The position numbers and the translations under genes are program-made. Under the pieces are notes generated by a model. The model saw only the letters and a list, made by a program, of their open reading frames with translations, made no database searches and was not told where the DNA came from. Source: Stictocephala bisonia (lineage: Eukaryota; Arthropoda; Insecta; Hemiptera; Membracidae). Taken from it: a stretch of DNA of 64,000 nt. Of this stretch, positions 1-12,382 are shown one piece after another. The stretch lies in contig JAQJVL010000001.1 of NCBI GenBank assembly GCA_035578905.1, positions 7,574,570 to 7,638,569 on the forward strand. Reading direction: 5' to 3'. Numbering within the stretch: position 1 is the stretch's first letter; each line of letters begins with the position of its first letter.

Positions 1-1490
1 ACGAGTACATCTAATTGTACTACATGTAGTTTGTTACACAGTGCTGACTGTTCATAGTCATATTATAACGTCATTTATCTGACGAATACATTCACTATGT
101 TACTGCTGCAGTAATGTAGTACGAGTACATCTAATTGTACTACATGTAGATTGTTACATAGTGCTGACTGTTCATAGTCATATTATAACGTCATTTATCT
201 GACGAATACATTCACTATGTTACTGCTGCAGTAATGTAGTACGAGTACATCTAATTGTACTACATGTAGATTGTTACATAGTGCTGACTGTTCATAGTCA
301 TATTATAACGTCATTTATCTGACGAATACATTCACTATGTTACTGCTGCAGTAATGTAGTACGAGTACATCTAATTGTACTACATGTAGTTTGTTACACA
401 GTGCTGACTGTTCATAGTCATATTATAACGTCATTTATCTGACGAATACATTCACTATGTTACTGCTGCAGTAATGTAGTACGAGTACATCTAATTGTAC
501 TACATGTAGATTGTTACATAGTGCTGACTGTTCATAGTCATATTATAACGTCATTTATCTGACGAATACATTCACTATGTTACTGCTGCAGTAATGTAGT
601 ACGAGTACATCTAATTGTACTACATGTAGTTTGTTACACAGTGCTGACTGTTCATAGTCATATTATAACGTCATTTATCTGACGAATACATTCACTATGT
701 TACTGCTGCAGTAATGTAGTACGAGTACATCTAATTGTACTACATGTAGTTTGTTACACAGTGCTGACTGTTCATAGTCATATTATAACGTCATTTATCT
801 GACGAATACATTCACTATGTTACTGCTGCAGTAATGTAGTACGAGTACATCTAATTGTACTACATGTAGTTTGTTACACAGTGCTGACTGTTCATAGTCA
901 TATTATAACGTCATTTATCTGACGAATACATTCACTATGTTACTGCTGCAGTAATGTAGTACGAGTACATCTAATTGTACTACATGTAGTTTGTTACACA
1001 GTGCTGACTGTTCATAGTCATATTATAACGTCATTTATCTGACGAATACATTCACTATGTTACTGCTGCAGTAATGTAGTACGAGTACATCTAATTGTAC
1101 TACATGTAGTTTGTTACATAGTGCTGACTGTTCATAGTCATATTATAACGTCATTTATCTGACGAATACATTCACTATGTTACTGCTGCAGTAATGTAGT
1201 ACGAGTACATCTAATTGTACTACATGTAGTTTGTTACACAGTGCTGACTGTTCATAGTCATATTATAACGTCATTTATCTGACGAATACATTCACTATGT
1301 TACTGCTGCAGTAATGTAGTACGAGTACATCTAATTGTACTACATGTAGTTTGTTACATAGTGCTGACTGTTCATAGTCATATTATAACGTCATTTATCT
1401 GACGAATACATTCACTATGTTACTGCTGCAGTAATGTAGTACGAGTACATCTAATTGTACTACATGTAGATTGTTGCACAGTGCTGACTG
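1..1490. repeat. 120-bp satellite array, cut by the left window edge
   Basis: Twelve complete 120-bp units lie head to tail from base 1 to 1440, then a 50-base partial unit after which the sequence changes abruptly. The units are almost identical. Variation is seen mainly at unit position 30 (A or T) and position 39 (C or T). Each unit carries the palindrome CTACATGTAG, and an inverted pair ATGTAGTAC/GTACTACAT spans the unit junction, so a small hairpin can form at every junction. There is no sustained open frame. The array probably continues left of the window. Such homogeneity implies recent amplification or gene conversion. Confidence 0.97.
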
Positions 1491-1824
1491 CGAACATTAC
1501 GGATACTTAAGTAAATCTTTGCTTTGGAGTACGCCACAGAATTACAGTACGAGAACCACGTACCATTCTAAGTAGGGCACATAAACACACTTGAGTGAAC
1601 TCAATAGAGGGTCGATTGACGACTGCGCTTCCCTCTATATTCATCTCAACCCCTAAACAATAAAAAATACGCTAAACAAGCATTTTTCTTACCTGTTGTT
1701 TTTTACATTTGTTTCTTGTTTAATCCTGTCGATAATTCAAATGACTATCACTTATGATACATTTTAATAGAACGTAATGTGCTGTAAATAAATTTACTCA
1801 ATGCAATTATGTAATGTTAGGCCT
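1491..1824. other. Non-repetitive AT-rich spacer
   Basis: This stretch lies between the 120-bp satellite and the first degenerate units of the 39-bp array. I see no open frame of note, no RNA gene and no transposon end. Confidence 0.5.
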
Positions 1825-4800
1825 ATTTTGCACCCCGCAGCATTGTTAACTCTCTCTCCACAGCATTGTTTGCGAATCATTTTGTACCCCTCTCCCCACA
1901 GCATTGTCAGCAAATAATTTTGCACCCCTCTCTCCAAGCATTATGTTTAGCGTAACATTTTATTACCCTATATCCCATCATTATGTTAGCGTAACATTTT
2001 ACACCCCTCTCCCACCAGCTTCATGTTAGCGTAACATTTTACACCCCTCTCTCCCAGAAGTATGTTAGCGTAACATTTTACACTCCTCTCCCACCAGCTT
2101 CATGTTAGCGTAACATTTTACACCCCTCTTCCCCAGCAGTATGTTAGCGTAACATTTTACTCCCCTCTCTCCCAGAAGTATGTTAGCGTAACATTTTACA
2201 CCCCTCTCCCCCAGCATTATGTTAGCGTAACATTTTACTCCCCTCTCCCCCAGCAGTATGTTAGCGTAACATTTTACACCCCTCTTCCCCAGAAGTATGT
2301 TAGCGTAACATTTAACACCCCTCTCCCCCAGAAGTATGTTAGCGTAACATTTTACTCCCCTCTTCCCCAGCAGTATGTTAGCCTAACATTTTACTCCCCT
2401 CTTCCCCAGCAGTATGTTAGCGTAACATTTTACACCCCTCTCCCCCAGAAGTGTGTTAGCGTAACATTTTACTCCCCTCTTCCCCAGCAGTATGTTAGCG
2501 TAACATTTTACACCCCTCTCCCCCAGAAGTATGTTAGCGTAACATTTTACACCCCTCTCCCCCAGAAGTATGTTAGCGTAACATTTTACTCCCCTCTCCC
2601 CCAGCAGTATGTTAGCGTAACATTTTACTCTCCTCTCCCGCAGAAGTATGTTAGCGAAACATTTTACTCCCCTCTCCCCCAGCAGTATGTTAGCGTAACA
2701 TTTTACTCCCCTCTCCCCCAGCAGTATGTTAGCGTAACATTTTACTCCCCTCTCCCCCAGCAGTATGTTAGAGTAACATTTTACTCTCCTCTCCCGCAGA
2801 AGTATGTTAGCGTAACATTTTACTCTCCTCTCCCGCAGAAGTATGTTAGCGAAACATTTTACTGCCCTCTCCCCCAGCAGTATGTTAGCGTAACATTTTA
2901 CTCCCCTCTCCCCCAGCAGTATGTTAGCGTAACATTTTACACCCCTCTCCCCCAGCAGTATGTTAGCGTAACATTTTACACCCCTCTCCCCCAGAAGTAT
3001 GATAGCGTAACATTTTACTCCCCTCTCCCCCAGAAGTATGTTAGCGTAACATTTTACTCCCCTCTCCCCCAGCAGTATGTTAGTGAAACATTTTCCTCTC
3101 CCCCAGCAGTATGTTAGCGTAATATTTTACACCCCTCTCCCCCAGAAGTATGTTAGCGTAACATTTTACTCCCCTCTCCCCCAGAAGTATGTTAGCGTAA
3201 CATTTTACTCCCCTCTCCCCCAGCAGTATGTTAGTGAAACATTTTACTCCCCTCTCCCCCAGCAGTATGTTAGCGTAACATTTTACACCCCTCTCCCCCA
3301 GAAGTATATTAGCGTAATATTATACACCCCTCTCCCACAGAAGTATATTATTGAGATATTTTACTCCCCTCTCCCCCAGCAGTATGTTAGCGTAACATTT
3401 TACACCCCTCTCCCCCAGAAGTATGTTAGTGAAACATTTTACTCCCCTCTTCCCCAGCAGTATGTTAGCGTAACATTTTACACCCCTCTCCCCCAACAGT
3501 ATATTAGCGTAACATTTTACTCCCCTCTCCCCCAGAAGTATGTTAGCGTAACATTTTACACCCCTCTCCCCCAGAAGTATGTTAGTGAAACATTTTACAC
3601 CCCTCTCCCCCAGAAGTATGTTAGCGTAACATTTTACTCCCCTCTCCCCCAGCAGTATGTTAGCGTAACATTTTACACCCCTCTCCCCCAGAAGTATGTT
3701 AGCGTAACATTTTACTCCCCTCTCCCCCAGCAGTATGTTAGCGTAACATTTTACTCTCCTCTCCCCCAAAAGTATTTTAGCGTAACATTTTACACCCCTT
3801 TCCCCCAGAAGTATGTTAGCGTAACATTTTACTCCCCTCTCCCCCAGTAGTATGTTAGCGTAACATTTTACACCCCTCTCCCCCAGAAGTATGTTAGCGT
3901 AACATTTTACACCCCTCTCCCCCCGAAGTATGTTAGCGTAACATTTTACTCCCCTCTCCCCCAGAAGTATGTTAGCGTAACATTTTACTCCCCCAGACGT
4001 ATGTTAGCGTAACATTTTACTCCCCTCTCCCCCAGCAGTATGTTAGCGTAACATTTTACTCTCCTCTCCCGCAGAAGTATGTTAGCGTAACATTTTACAC
4101 CCCTCTCCCCCAGCAGTATGTTAGCGTAACATTTTACTCTCCTCTCCCGCAGAAGTATGTTAGCGTAACATTTTACTCTCCTCTCCCGCAGAAGTATGTT
4201 AGCGAAACATTTAACTCCCCTCTCCCCCAGCAGTATGTTAGCGTAACATTTTACTCCCCTCTCCCCCAGCAGTATGTTAGCGTAACATTTTACACCCCTC
4301 TCCCCCAGCAGTATGTTAGGGTAACATTTTACACCCCTCTCCCCCAGAAGTATGATAGCGTAACATTTTACTCCCCTCTCCCCCAGAAGTATGTTAGCGT
4401 AACATTTTACTCCCCTCTCCCCCAGCAGTATGTTAGTGAAACATTTTCCTCTCCCCCAGCAGTATGTTAGCGTAACATTTTACACCCCTCTCCCCCAGAA
4501 GTATGTTAGCGTAACATTTTACTCCCCTCTCCCCCAGCAGTATGTTAGCGTAACATTTTACACCCCTCTCCCCCAGAAGTATGTTAGCGTAACATTTTAC
4601 ACCCCTCTCCCCCCAAAGTATGTTAGCGTAACATTTTACTCCCCTCTCCCCCAGAAGTATGTTAGCGTAACATTTTACTCCCCTCTCCCCCAGACGTATG
4701 TTAGCGTAACATTTTACTCCCCTCTCCCCCAGCAGTATGTTAGCGTAACATTTTACTCTCCTCTCCCGCAGAAGTATGTTAGCGTAACATTTTACACCCC

Positions 4801-7800
4801 TCTCCCCCAGCAGTATGTTAGCGTAACATTTTACTCTCCTCTCCCGCAGAAGTATGTTAGCGTAACATTTTACTCTCCTCTCCCGCAGAAGTATGTTAGC
4901 GAAACATTTTACTCCCCTCTCCCCCAGCAGTATGTTAGCGTAACATTTTACTCCCCTCTCCCCCAGTAGTATGTTAGCGTAACATTTTACATCCCTCTCC
5001 CCCAGCAGTATGTTAGCGTAACATTTTACACCCCTCTCCCCCAGAAGTATGATAGAGTAACATTTTACTCCCCTCTCCCCCAGAAGTATGTTAGCGTAAC
5101 ATTTTACGCCCCTCTCCCCCAGCAGTATGTTAGTGAAACATTTTCCTCTCCCCCAGCAGTATGTTAGCGTAACATTTTACACCCCTCTCCCCCAGAAGTA
5201 TGTTAGCGTAACATTTTACACCCCTCTCCCCCAGAAGTATGTTAGCGTAATATTTTACACCCCTCTCCCCCAGAAGTATATTATTGAGATATTTTACTCC
5301 CCTCTCCCCCAGCAGTATGTTAGCGTAACATTTTACACCCCTCTCCCCCAGAAGTATGTTAGTGAAACATTTTCCTCTCCCCCAGCAGTATGTTAGCGTA
5401 ACATTTTACACCCCTCTCCCCCAGAAGTATGTTAGCGTAACATTTTACTCCCCTCTCCCCCAGAAGTATGTTAGCGTAACATTTTACTCCCCTCTCCCCC
5501 AGCAGTATGTTAGTGAAACATTTTACTCCCCTCTCCCCCAGCAGTATGTTAGCGTAACATTTTACACCCCTCTCCCCCAGAAGTATGTTAGCGTAATATT
5601 TTACACCCCTCTCCCCCAGAAGTATATTATTGAGATATTTTACTCCCCTCTCCCCCAGCAGTATGTTAGCGTAACATTTTACACCCCTCTCCCCCAGAAG
5701 TATGTTAGTGAAACATTTTACTCCCCTCTCCCCCAGCAGTATGTTAGCGTAACATTTTACACCCCTCTCCCCCAGCAGTATATTAGCGTAACATTTTACA
5801 CCCCTCTCCCCCAGAAGTATGTTAGCGTAACATTTTACACCCCTCTCCCCCAGAAGTATGTTAGTGAAACATTTTACACCCCTCTCCCCCAGAAGTATGT
5901 TAGCGTAACATTTTACTCCCCTCTCCCCCAGCAGTATGTTAGCGTAACATTTTACACCCCTCTCCCCCAGAAGTATGTTAGCGTAACATTTTACTCCCCT
6001 CTCCCCCAGCAGTATGTTAGCGTAACATTTTACTCTCCTCTCCCCCAGAAGTATGTTAGCGTAACATTTTACACCCCTCTCCCCCAGAAGTATGTTAGCG
6101 TAACATTTTACTCCCCTCTCCCCCAGCAGTATGTTAGCGTAACATTTTACACCCCTCTCCCCCAGAAGTATGTTAGCGTAACATTTTACACCCCTCTCCC
6201 CCCGAAGTATGTTAGCGTAACATTTTACTCCCCTCTCCCCCAGAAGTATGTTAGCGTAACATTTTACTCCCCTCTCCCCCAGACGTATGTTAGCGTAACA
6301 TTTTACTCCCCTCTCCCCCAGCAGTATGTTAGCGTAACATTTTACTCTCCTCTCCCGCAGAATTATGTTAGCGTAACATTTTACACCCCTCTCCTCTAGC
6401 AGTATGTTAGCGTAACATTTTACTCTCCTCTCCCGCAGAAGTATGTTAGCGTAACATTTTACTCTCCTCTCCCGCAGAAGTATGTTAGCGAAACATTTTA
6501 CTCCCCTCTCCCCCAGCAGTATGTTAGCGTAACATTTTACTCCCCTCTCCCCCAGCAGTATGTTAGCGTAACATTTTACACCCCTCTCCCCCAGCAGTAT
6601 GTTAGCGTAACATTTTACACCCCTCTCCCCCAGCAGTATGTTAGTGAAACATTTTCCTCTCCCCCAACAGTATGTTAGCGTAACATTTTACACCCCTCTC
6701 CCCCAGAAGTATGTTAGCGTAACATTTTACTCCCCTCTCCCCCAGCAGTATGTTAGCGTAACATTTTACACCCCTCTCCCCCAGAAGTATGTTAGCGTAA
6801 CATTTTACACCCCTCTCCCCCCCAAGTATGTTAGCGTAACATTTTACTCCCCTCTCCCCCAGAAGTATGTTAGCGTAACATTTTACTCCCCTCTCCCCCA
6901 GACGTATGTTAGCGTAACATTTTACTCTCCTCTCCCGCAGAAGTATGTTAGCGTAACATTTTACTCTCCTCTCCCGCAGAAGTATGTTAGCGAAACATTT
7001 TACTCCCCTCTCCCCCAGCAGTATGTTAGCGTAACATTTTACTCCCCTCTCCCCCAGCAGTATGTTAGCGTAACATTTTACACCCCTCTCCCCCAGCAGT
7101 ATGTTAGCGTAACATTTTACACCCCTCTCCCCCAGAAGTATGATAGCGTAACATTTTACTCCCCTCTCCCCCAGAAGTATGTTAGCGTAACATTTTACTC
7201 CCCTCTCCCCCAGCAGTATGTTAGTGAAACATTTTCCTCTCCCCCAGCAGTATGTTAGCGTAACATTTTACACCCCTCTCCCCCAGAAGTATGTTAGCGT
7301 AACATTTTACTCCCCTCTCCCCCAGAAGTATGTTAGCGTAACATTTTACTCCCCTCTCCCCCAGCAGTATGTTAGTGAAACATTTTACTCCCCTCTCCCC
7401 CAGCAGTATGTTAGCGTAACATTTTACACCCCTCTCCCCCAGAAGTATGTTAGCGTAATATTTTACACCCCTCTCCCCCAGAAGTATATTATTGAGATAT
7501 TTTACTCCCCTCTCCCCCAGCAGTATGTTAGCGTAACATTTTACACCCCTCTCCCCCAGAAGTATGTTAGTGAAACATTTTACTCCCCTCTCCCCCAGCA
7601 GTATGTTAGCGTAACATTTTACACCCCTCTCCCCCAGCAGTATATTAGCGTAACATTTTACACCCCTCTCCCCCAGAAGTATGTTAGCGTAACATTTTAC
7701 ACCCCTCTCCCCCAGAAGTATGTTAGTGAAACATTTTACACCCCTCTCCCCCAGAAGTATGTTAGCGTAACATTTTACTCCCCTCTCCCCCAGCAGTATG

Positions 7801-8335
7801 TTAGCGTAACATTTTACACCCCTCTCCCCCAGAAGTATGTTAGCGTAACATTTTACTCCCCTCTCCCCCAGCAGTATGTTAGCGTAACATTTTACTCTCC
7901 TCTCCCTCAGCAGTATGTTAGCGTAACATTTTACACCCCTCTCCCCCAGCAGTATGTTAGCGTAACATTTTACTCCCCTCTCCCCCAGCAGTATGTTAGC
8001 GTAACATTTTACACCCCTCTCCCCCAGAAGTATGTTAGCGTAACATTTTACACCCCTCTCCCCCCGAAGTATGTTAGCGTAACATTTTACTCCCCTCTCC
8101 CCCAGAAGTATGTTAGCGTAACATTTTACTCCCCTCTCCCCCAGACGTATGTTAGCGTAACATTTTACTCCCCTCTCCCCCAGCAGTATGTTAGCGTAAC
8201 ATTTTACTCTCCTCTCCCGCAGAAGTATGTTAGCGTAACATTTTACACCCTTCTCCCACCAGCTTTATGTTAGCGAAACATTGTACACCCCTCTCCCCCA
8301 GCAGTATGTTAGCGTTATGTTAGTGGGATGTTTTC
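1825..8335. repeat. 39-bp C/T-rich minisatellite, about 160 units, with splice-acceptor-like units
   Basis: The core unit is GTATGTTAGCGTAACATTTT followed by ACTCCCCTCTCCCCCAGAA (39 bp). Units before about 1980 and after 8240 are degenerate and the middle is homogeneous, as expected for an expanding array. Variants alternate ACTCCCC with ACACCCC and CAGAAG with CAGCAG. Six units (around 3077, 4430, 5127, 5356, 6638 and 7218) have lost 5 bp. Blocks of variant order recur, so kilobase segments have been duplicated inside the array. Because 39 is divisible by 3, both strands show long repeat-peptide frames (YVSVTFYSPLPQK on plus). These start only in the 34-bp units and are not called genes. Every unit also reads as TAAC, pyrimidine tract, CAG. 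Confidence 0.96.
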
Positions 8336-8857
8336 ACCCCTCTTCAATGGTAAAACCTGTTGATATATGCATAGGTTTTGTGAAGATGTTAGTAGGACAA
8401 ATGTAAACCTATTACTTTACGAAGATGTTAGGACTAATGTAATATCATAATCATTTCATTATTCATTGAATTTTTATTTCAATAAAATACAAGAGAAGCA
8501 CACATGCTGAGGGGATGGCAATGCGTACAGTATAGCTGTCCCATGTTTACCCCCCACAGAGACACCCTGCGGTCGACGCCGCGACCTCCCCAGACAAACA
8601 GAATAAATTTATTCCACTTGTTTTGCATGTGCTACTTAAAATTCAAAAAGCGTTTTATAATAATTATATCTCATTTAGACCATTATAATGATTTAATTTA
8701 TTTTGAGAGGATATTTTTATCTATTATGAACGAATCAATACCTCTCTGATTCCATACATAATCAAAAACGCACCGAAGTTTATTGCACAACATTTTATCA
8801 GATACAATTTTATAGAAGAAAACGTAATTATAATAACCAATATAGTTGCATCCAACC
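8336..8857. other. AT-rich unique sequence
   Basis: Spacer between the 39-bp array and the piggyBac-like element. An 81-codon frame at 8504-8749 has no recognisable domain and no splice or promoter context, so I leave it uncalled. Confidence 0.45.
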
Positions 8858-8861
8858 TTAA

Positions 8862-9923
8862 CCCTCGATCCGGCAGTCATTTTTGCCCAAAATGGCGGGT
8901 CATTTTTGGTGATTTTGCAGTGATGTTTTATAAAATTCGTAAAAAATATTATATTACAATAAAAGTACAATTGTGTGGTATCAAACTGTTCACAAGAATG
9001 TGGGCTATCATATAATACATAATTCATAACCTATAGTTTTTTTTTTATGCTATGAAATAGTTGTAAATTTTTTTAAAAATCGCGGAAAATAGGGGGGGAC
9101 CACCCCCTATGATCAATGTTGTGATGATAAAAAAAGAAATGTGAGATAGCCAAAATGTTGTAAATTTTATCTAGTTTCAGAAAATATATAGTTTATGTAG
9201 GTTTGTAAGTAAAAATTATTTTTTATAAATTTTTAAATGGAACGTATACAAAAACCTGAAAATTAGTAACCACGGTTACTATAACATTCAAAAATATGAT
9301 ACAAATTTTCTATAAACACTACAGAGTTCTATTATATACTAAAATGTTAAATAGATTATCAGACATCTATATAAAATAAAAACACTGTCACTAACCTATT
9401 TATAACTATACAATATATGAAGTATAGTTGTAAATAAATAAATATTACACTACACAATAGGGCTAGGAAGGCCTAAACTAAATCTCTGAATTTACAATAA
9501 TTTTGTAAATTTGAAACAATAAATAACACTTCACAACACTAAAACAACACTCTAATACAATATAATACACTTCTAAACACACTAGAAGTGATAATTACAC
9601 TGTAAACGATAATTATTTACCGATAATTATAGTTGAAATCAGGCCCGGCAGACTATACAACAACAACAATGGCGAGACTGTTCCATCTTCAACTTTCACT
9701 ACGTTTTAAAATAAAGCCGATAAAGTGCAGTGTGCGATGTTGCATACCACTGGAATCGTCTGTTCACGCTGAGTACATAGAGTATAAAAACATCGAAGTA
9801 GCTTGATTTTTGCGCATTATAAATATGGTAAATCTCCGACGCTGCAATTATACGAAAATTCGTCAAATGCCAGTTTCATGACGAAAAAATTGTACGAAAT
9901 TTTGTAAAATGCCGGATCTAGGG
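8862..9923. mobile_element. Non-autonomous piggyBac-like element with TTAA flanks
   Basis: A 1,062-bp AT-rich element is bounded by TTAA at 8858-8861 and TTAA at 9924-9927. The left end reads CCCTCGATCCGGCA and the right end reads TGCCGGATCTAGGG, which are inverted repeats of each other with one mismatch. The TTAA target and CCCTAG-type termini are the signature of the piggyBac superfamily. No transposase can be read inside, so this is a MITE-like derivative that would need a transposase in trans. Subterminal sequence also contains inverted TTTACAAAATT/AATTTTGTAAA-like motifs. Confidence 0.8.
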
Positions 9924-9927
9924 TTAA

Positions 9928-10195
9928 GCAAATAAATATACAATTATGGTTTAAATAATCAGAAATAAATACATAGGTACAAAAAACTAGTTCGTTGTTT
10001 TATTTTGAAAATAAAAGAACACGATTATTTTGTTTCATGTGTAAACTAATATAAACATAAGACGTTTACATCTACCGAATGTAGCTACCGAACCAATAAC
10101 AAAATTAAAAATAATAGTAATAAATAATATCTAAATAAAATGAAGTCTTCAGTAAAAAGTAGTTGTGTTTTAGTGTCTAAATATTGTTCTAACGT
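9928..10195. other. AT-rich spacer
   Basis: No gene, repeat or RNA signal seen between the piggyBac-like element and the 51-bp array. Confidence 0.4.
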
Positions 10196-11010
10196 CATCA
10201 ACTCAACTATGTGCTTGGTAGCATCTCAACAGGTACTTGCCTAATTAGTTGTATCAATTAACTATGTACTTGGTAACACCTCATCGAGTACTTGCCTAAT
10301 TAGTTGCATCAACTATGTGCTTGGTAGCATCTCAACAGGTGCTTGTCTAATTAGTTGCATCAACTATGTGCTTGGTAGCATCTCAACAGGTACTTGCCTA
10401 ATTAGTTGTATCAATTAACTATGTACTTGGTAACACCTCATCGAGTACTTGCCTAATTAGTTGCATCAACTATGTGCTTAGTAGCATCTCAACAGGTACT
10501 TAATTAGGTGCATCAAGTATGTGCTTAGTAGCATCTCAACAGGTACTTAATTAGGTGCATTAACTATGTGCTTAGTAGCATCTCAGCAGGTACTTGCCTA
10601 ATTGGTTATATCAACTATGTCCACATCAACTAACTAAAAATCACATACAGACACACAGAGAGAAAGCCATTCGAGATATGACTTGCCTATTCAGTTGCTT
10701 CAACTATGTGCGTGGTAGCATCTCAACAGGTACTTGCCTATTCAGTTACATCAACTATGTGCTTAGTAACATCTCAACAGGTACTTGTCTAATTAGTTGC
10801 ATCAACTATGTGCTTGTTAGCATCTCAACAGGTACTTGCCTAATTAGTTGCATCAACTATGTGCTTGTTAGCATCTCAACAGGTACTTGCCTAATTAGTT
10901 GCATCAACTATGTGCTTGTTAGCATCTCAACAGGTACTTAATTAGGTGTATTAACTATGTGCTTGGTAGCATCTCAACAGGTACTTGCCTTTCCTGTTGT
11001 ATCAACTAAC
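10196..11010. repeat. 51-bp minisatellite, about 15 units
   Basis: The unit contains GCATCAACTATGTGCTTGGT, AGCATCTCAACAGGTACTTG and CCTAATTAGTT. Some units lose about 10 bp (TACTTAATTAGG type) and others gain an ATTAACT insertion. A foreign segment with ATCACATACAGACACACAGA and CATTCGAGATATGAC interrupts the array near 10640 and recurs just after it near 11035, which marks a duplicated block. The period is divisible by three, giving a 115-codon repetitive frame with a 17-residue period. I treat this as an artefact. Confidence 0.92.
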
Positions 11011-11863
11011 TATGTTCACATCAACTAACTAAAAATCACACACAGAAAGCCATTCGAGATATGACATATGTTATACTGTATTGTTTGCCTTATTGACCTG
11101 CTGAACGACACGGCACAGTTTGCTCAAATGGTTGCAGGAATATAATTGGTGAATGGTGTTAAATGGTAAAAGTATTAAATGAGATGGTGACTTTTATATA
11201 GTATGGTGGGTTAGAGGGAGCGATCGGGAATGGAACCAGCTAAACCGTTCTCCCTGGGGAACTAGATACGCCGCCCCCCATCTGTTTATCCTCAACAAGT
11301 CCATCGTAACCATGTTATTTGGACCATATGGGATCGTGTTACTGCGTAAATCATTGTTGTTCAAAAATCCCTTAATTAAACACTCGTGCATTCACTACTC
11401 GTTCCTCAATAACACACAATTTCTATAAGACAGAAAGGAAATTGTTATAAAGTTGTCTATTGTCGTTGCAGAAATTATTTGTACCCGAGTTTGATGGTTG
11501 TTAACTAAGAAACTTGGGAGGTCCTATGGAATATTCAATCACACCGTTGTTTTCCTATTTATTTGTACGCTACGATATAGGAATTTTTGAATTTTATCAT
11601 AAGTTTTAATTTTTATTCTATTTAGAAGAAAAAAGTACTGGAATTAGCTAGTTTTCAACTTAACTCTTTTTATTACTATAAAATCCATCAATGTATTGCA
11701 TTCATATTCATACCTGATTCACAGGTAGATATCTGTAGATTTTATAAATTTCAGATTTTAATTTTTCAAGAAAATAGTTGTTATCAATTTCCTGAAATGA
11801 CGTATTCTGGCTTCTATCAGTCGTAAAACTTCTATCACGTCATAATCCTTATGGAATGCTTAG
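11011..11863. other. Unique sequence with a dispersed-repeat fragment
   Basis: Around 11203-11290 a stretch beginning GGTGGGTTAGAGGGAGC resembles the dispersed repeat seen near 41.1 and 47.2 kb. The rest is AT-rich without a convincing exon. Confidence 0.4.
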
Positions 11864-11959
11864 TTACGTTATGTTACTTTCATATGCGTAAGTAAATGTA
11901 GTGCCTTTCAATTTGAAATTACTGCATTTACTTACGCATAAGAAAGTAATGTATCGTAA
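11864..11959. other. 96-nt near-perfect hairpin
   Basis: The left arm, from TTACGTTATGTTACTTTC through ATGCGTAAGTAAATGTAGT, pairs with a right arm that contains ACTGCATTTACTTACGCAT and AGAAAGTAATGTATCGTAA. By eye this is roughly 39-40 base pairs with about five or six mismatches, around a short loop that can itself pair (TTTCA/TGAAA). The total length is in the range of an animal pre-miRNA, but a short fold-back transposon would look the same. No protein frame crosses it. Confidence 0.6.
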
Positions 11960-12382
11960 TTATAGATTACGACTTGACCGAGTAATTAATTTTACGATCT
12001 CTAGAAGTCAAGAGAAAACGTTGTTTCAGGAAATTCACGAGAACTTTTTTTAATGTTAAATTTCTGAAATTCATGGAACTTTTAGGAAACATTCCTATCA
12101 ACCACGTATTAAATTTAAAATGTGTTACATTAACGGGTTAAAAGTGTAAATTTGATGTACAGTGAAAACTAGTTATGATCCCGGTACTTTTTTTGTTTCT
12201 ACTAGGATAAAACCATTAAAGCTTATAATTAATTTTTTTTTAATTTCTAAATGTCAGCACGTACAATTAAAAACAAGTAAAACAATGGTGTGATTTGAGT
12301 TTTCGTAGGCCTCTTAGTTTCTTAGTAAACAACCTTCAAACTCGAGTGCACATAATTTCTACGACGACAGTAGTACATATTA
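11960..12382. other. AT-rich spacer
   Basis: No supported feature seen. The bases following GTTGTTTCAG near 12030 resemble an acceptor but lead into no usable exon. Confidence 0.4.

Noticed and set aside
1..1490. CRISPR-like regular array
   Set aside because: Units are contiguous and identical, without unique spacers, in a eukaryotic context.
3077..8273. Long open frames (up to 351 codons) on plus and 149 codons on minus in the 39-bp array
   Set aside because: The period is a multiple of three, so any stop-free frame stays open. Several frames and both strands are open and no domain or transcript signal exists.
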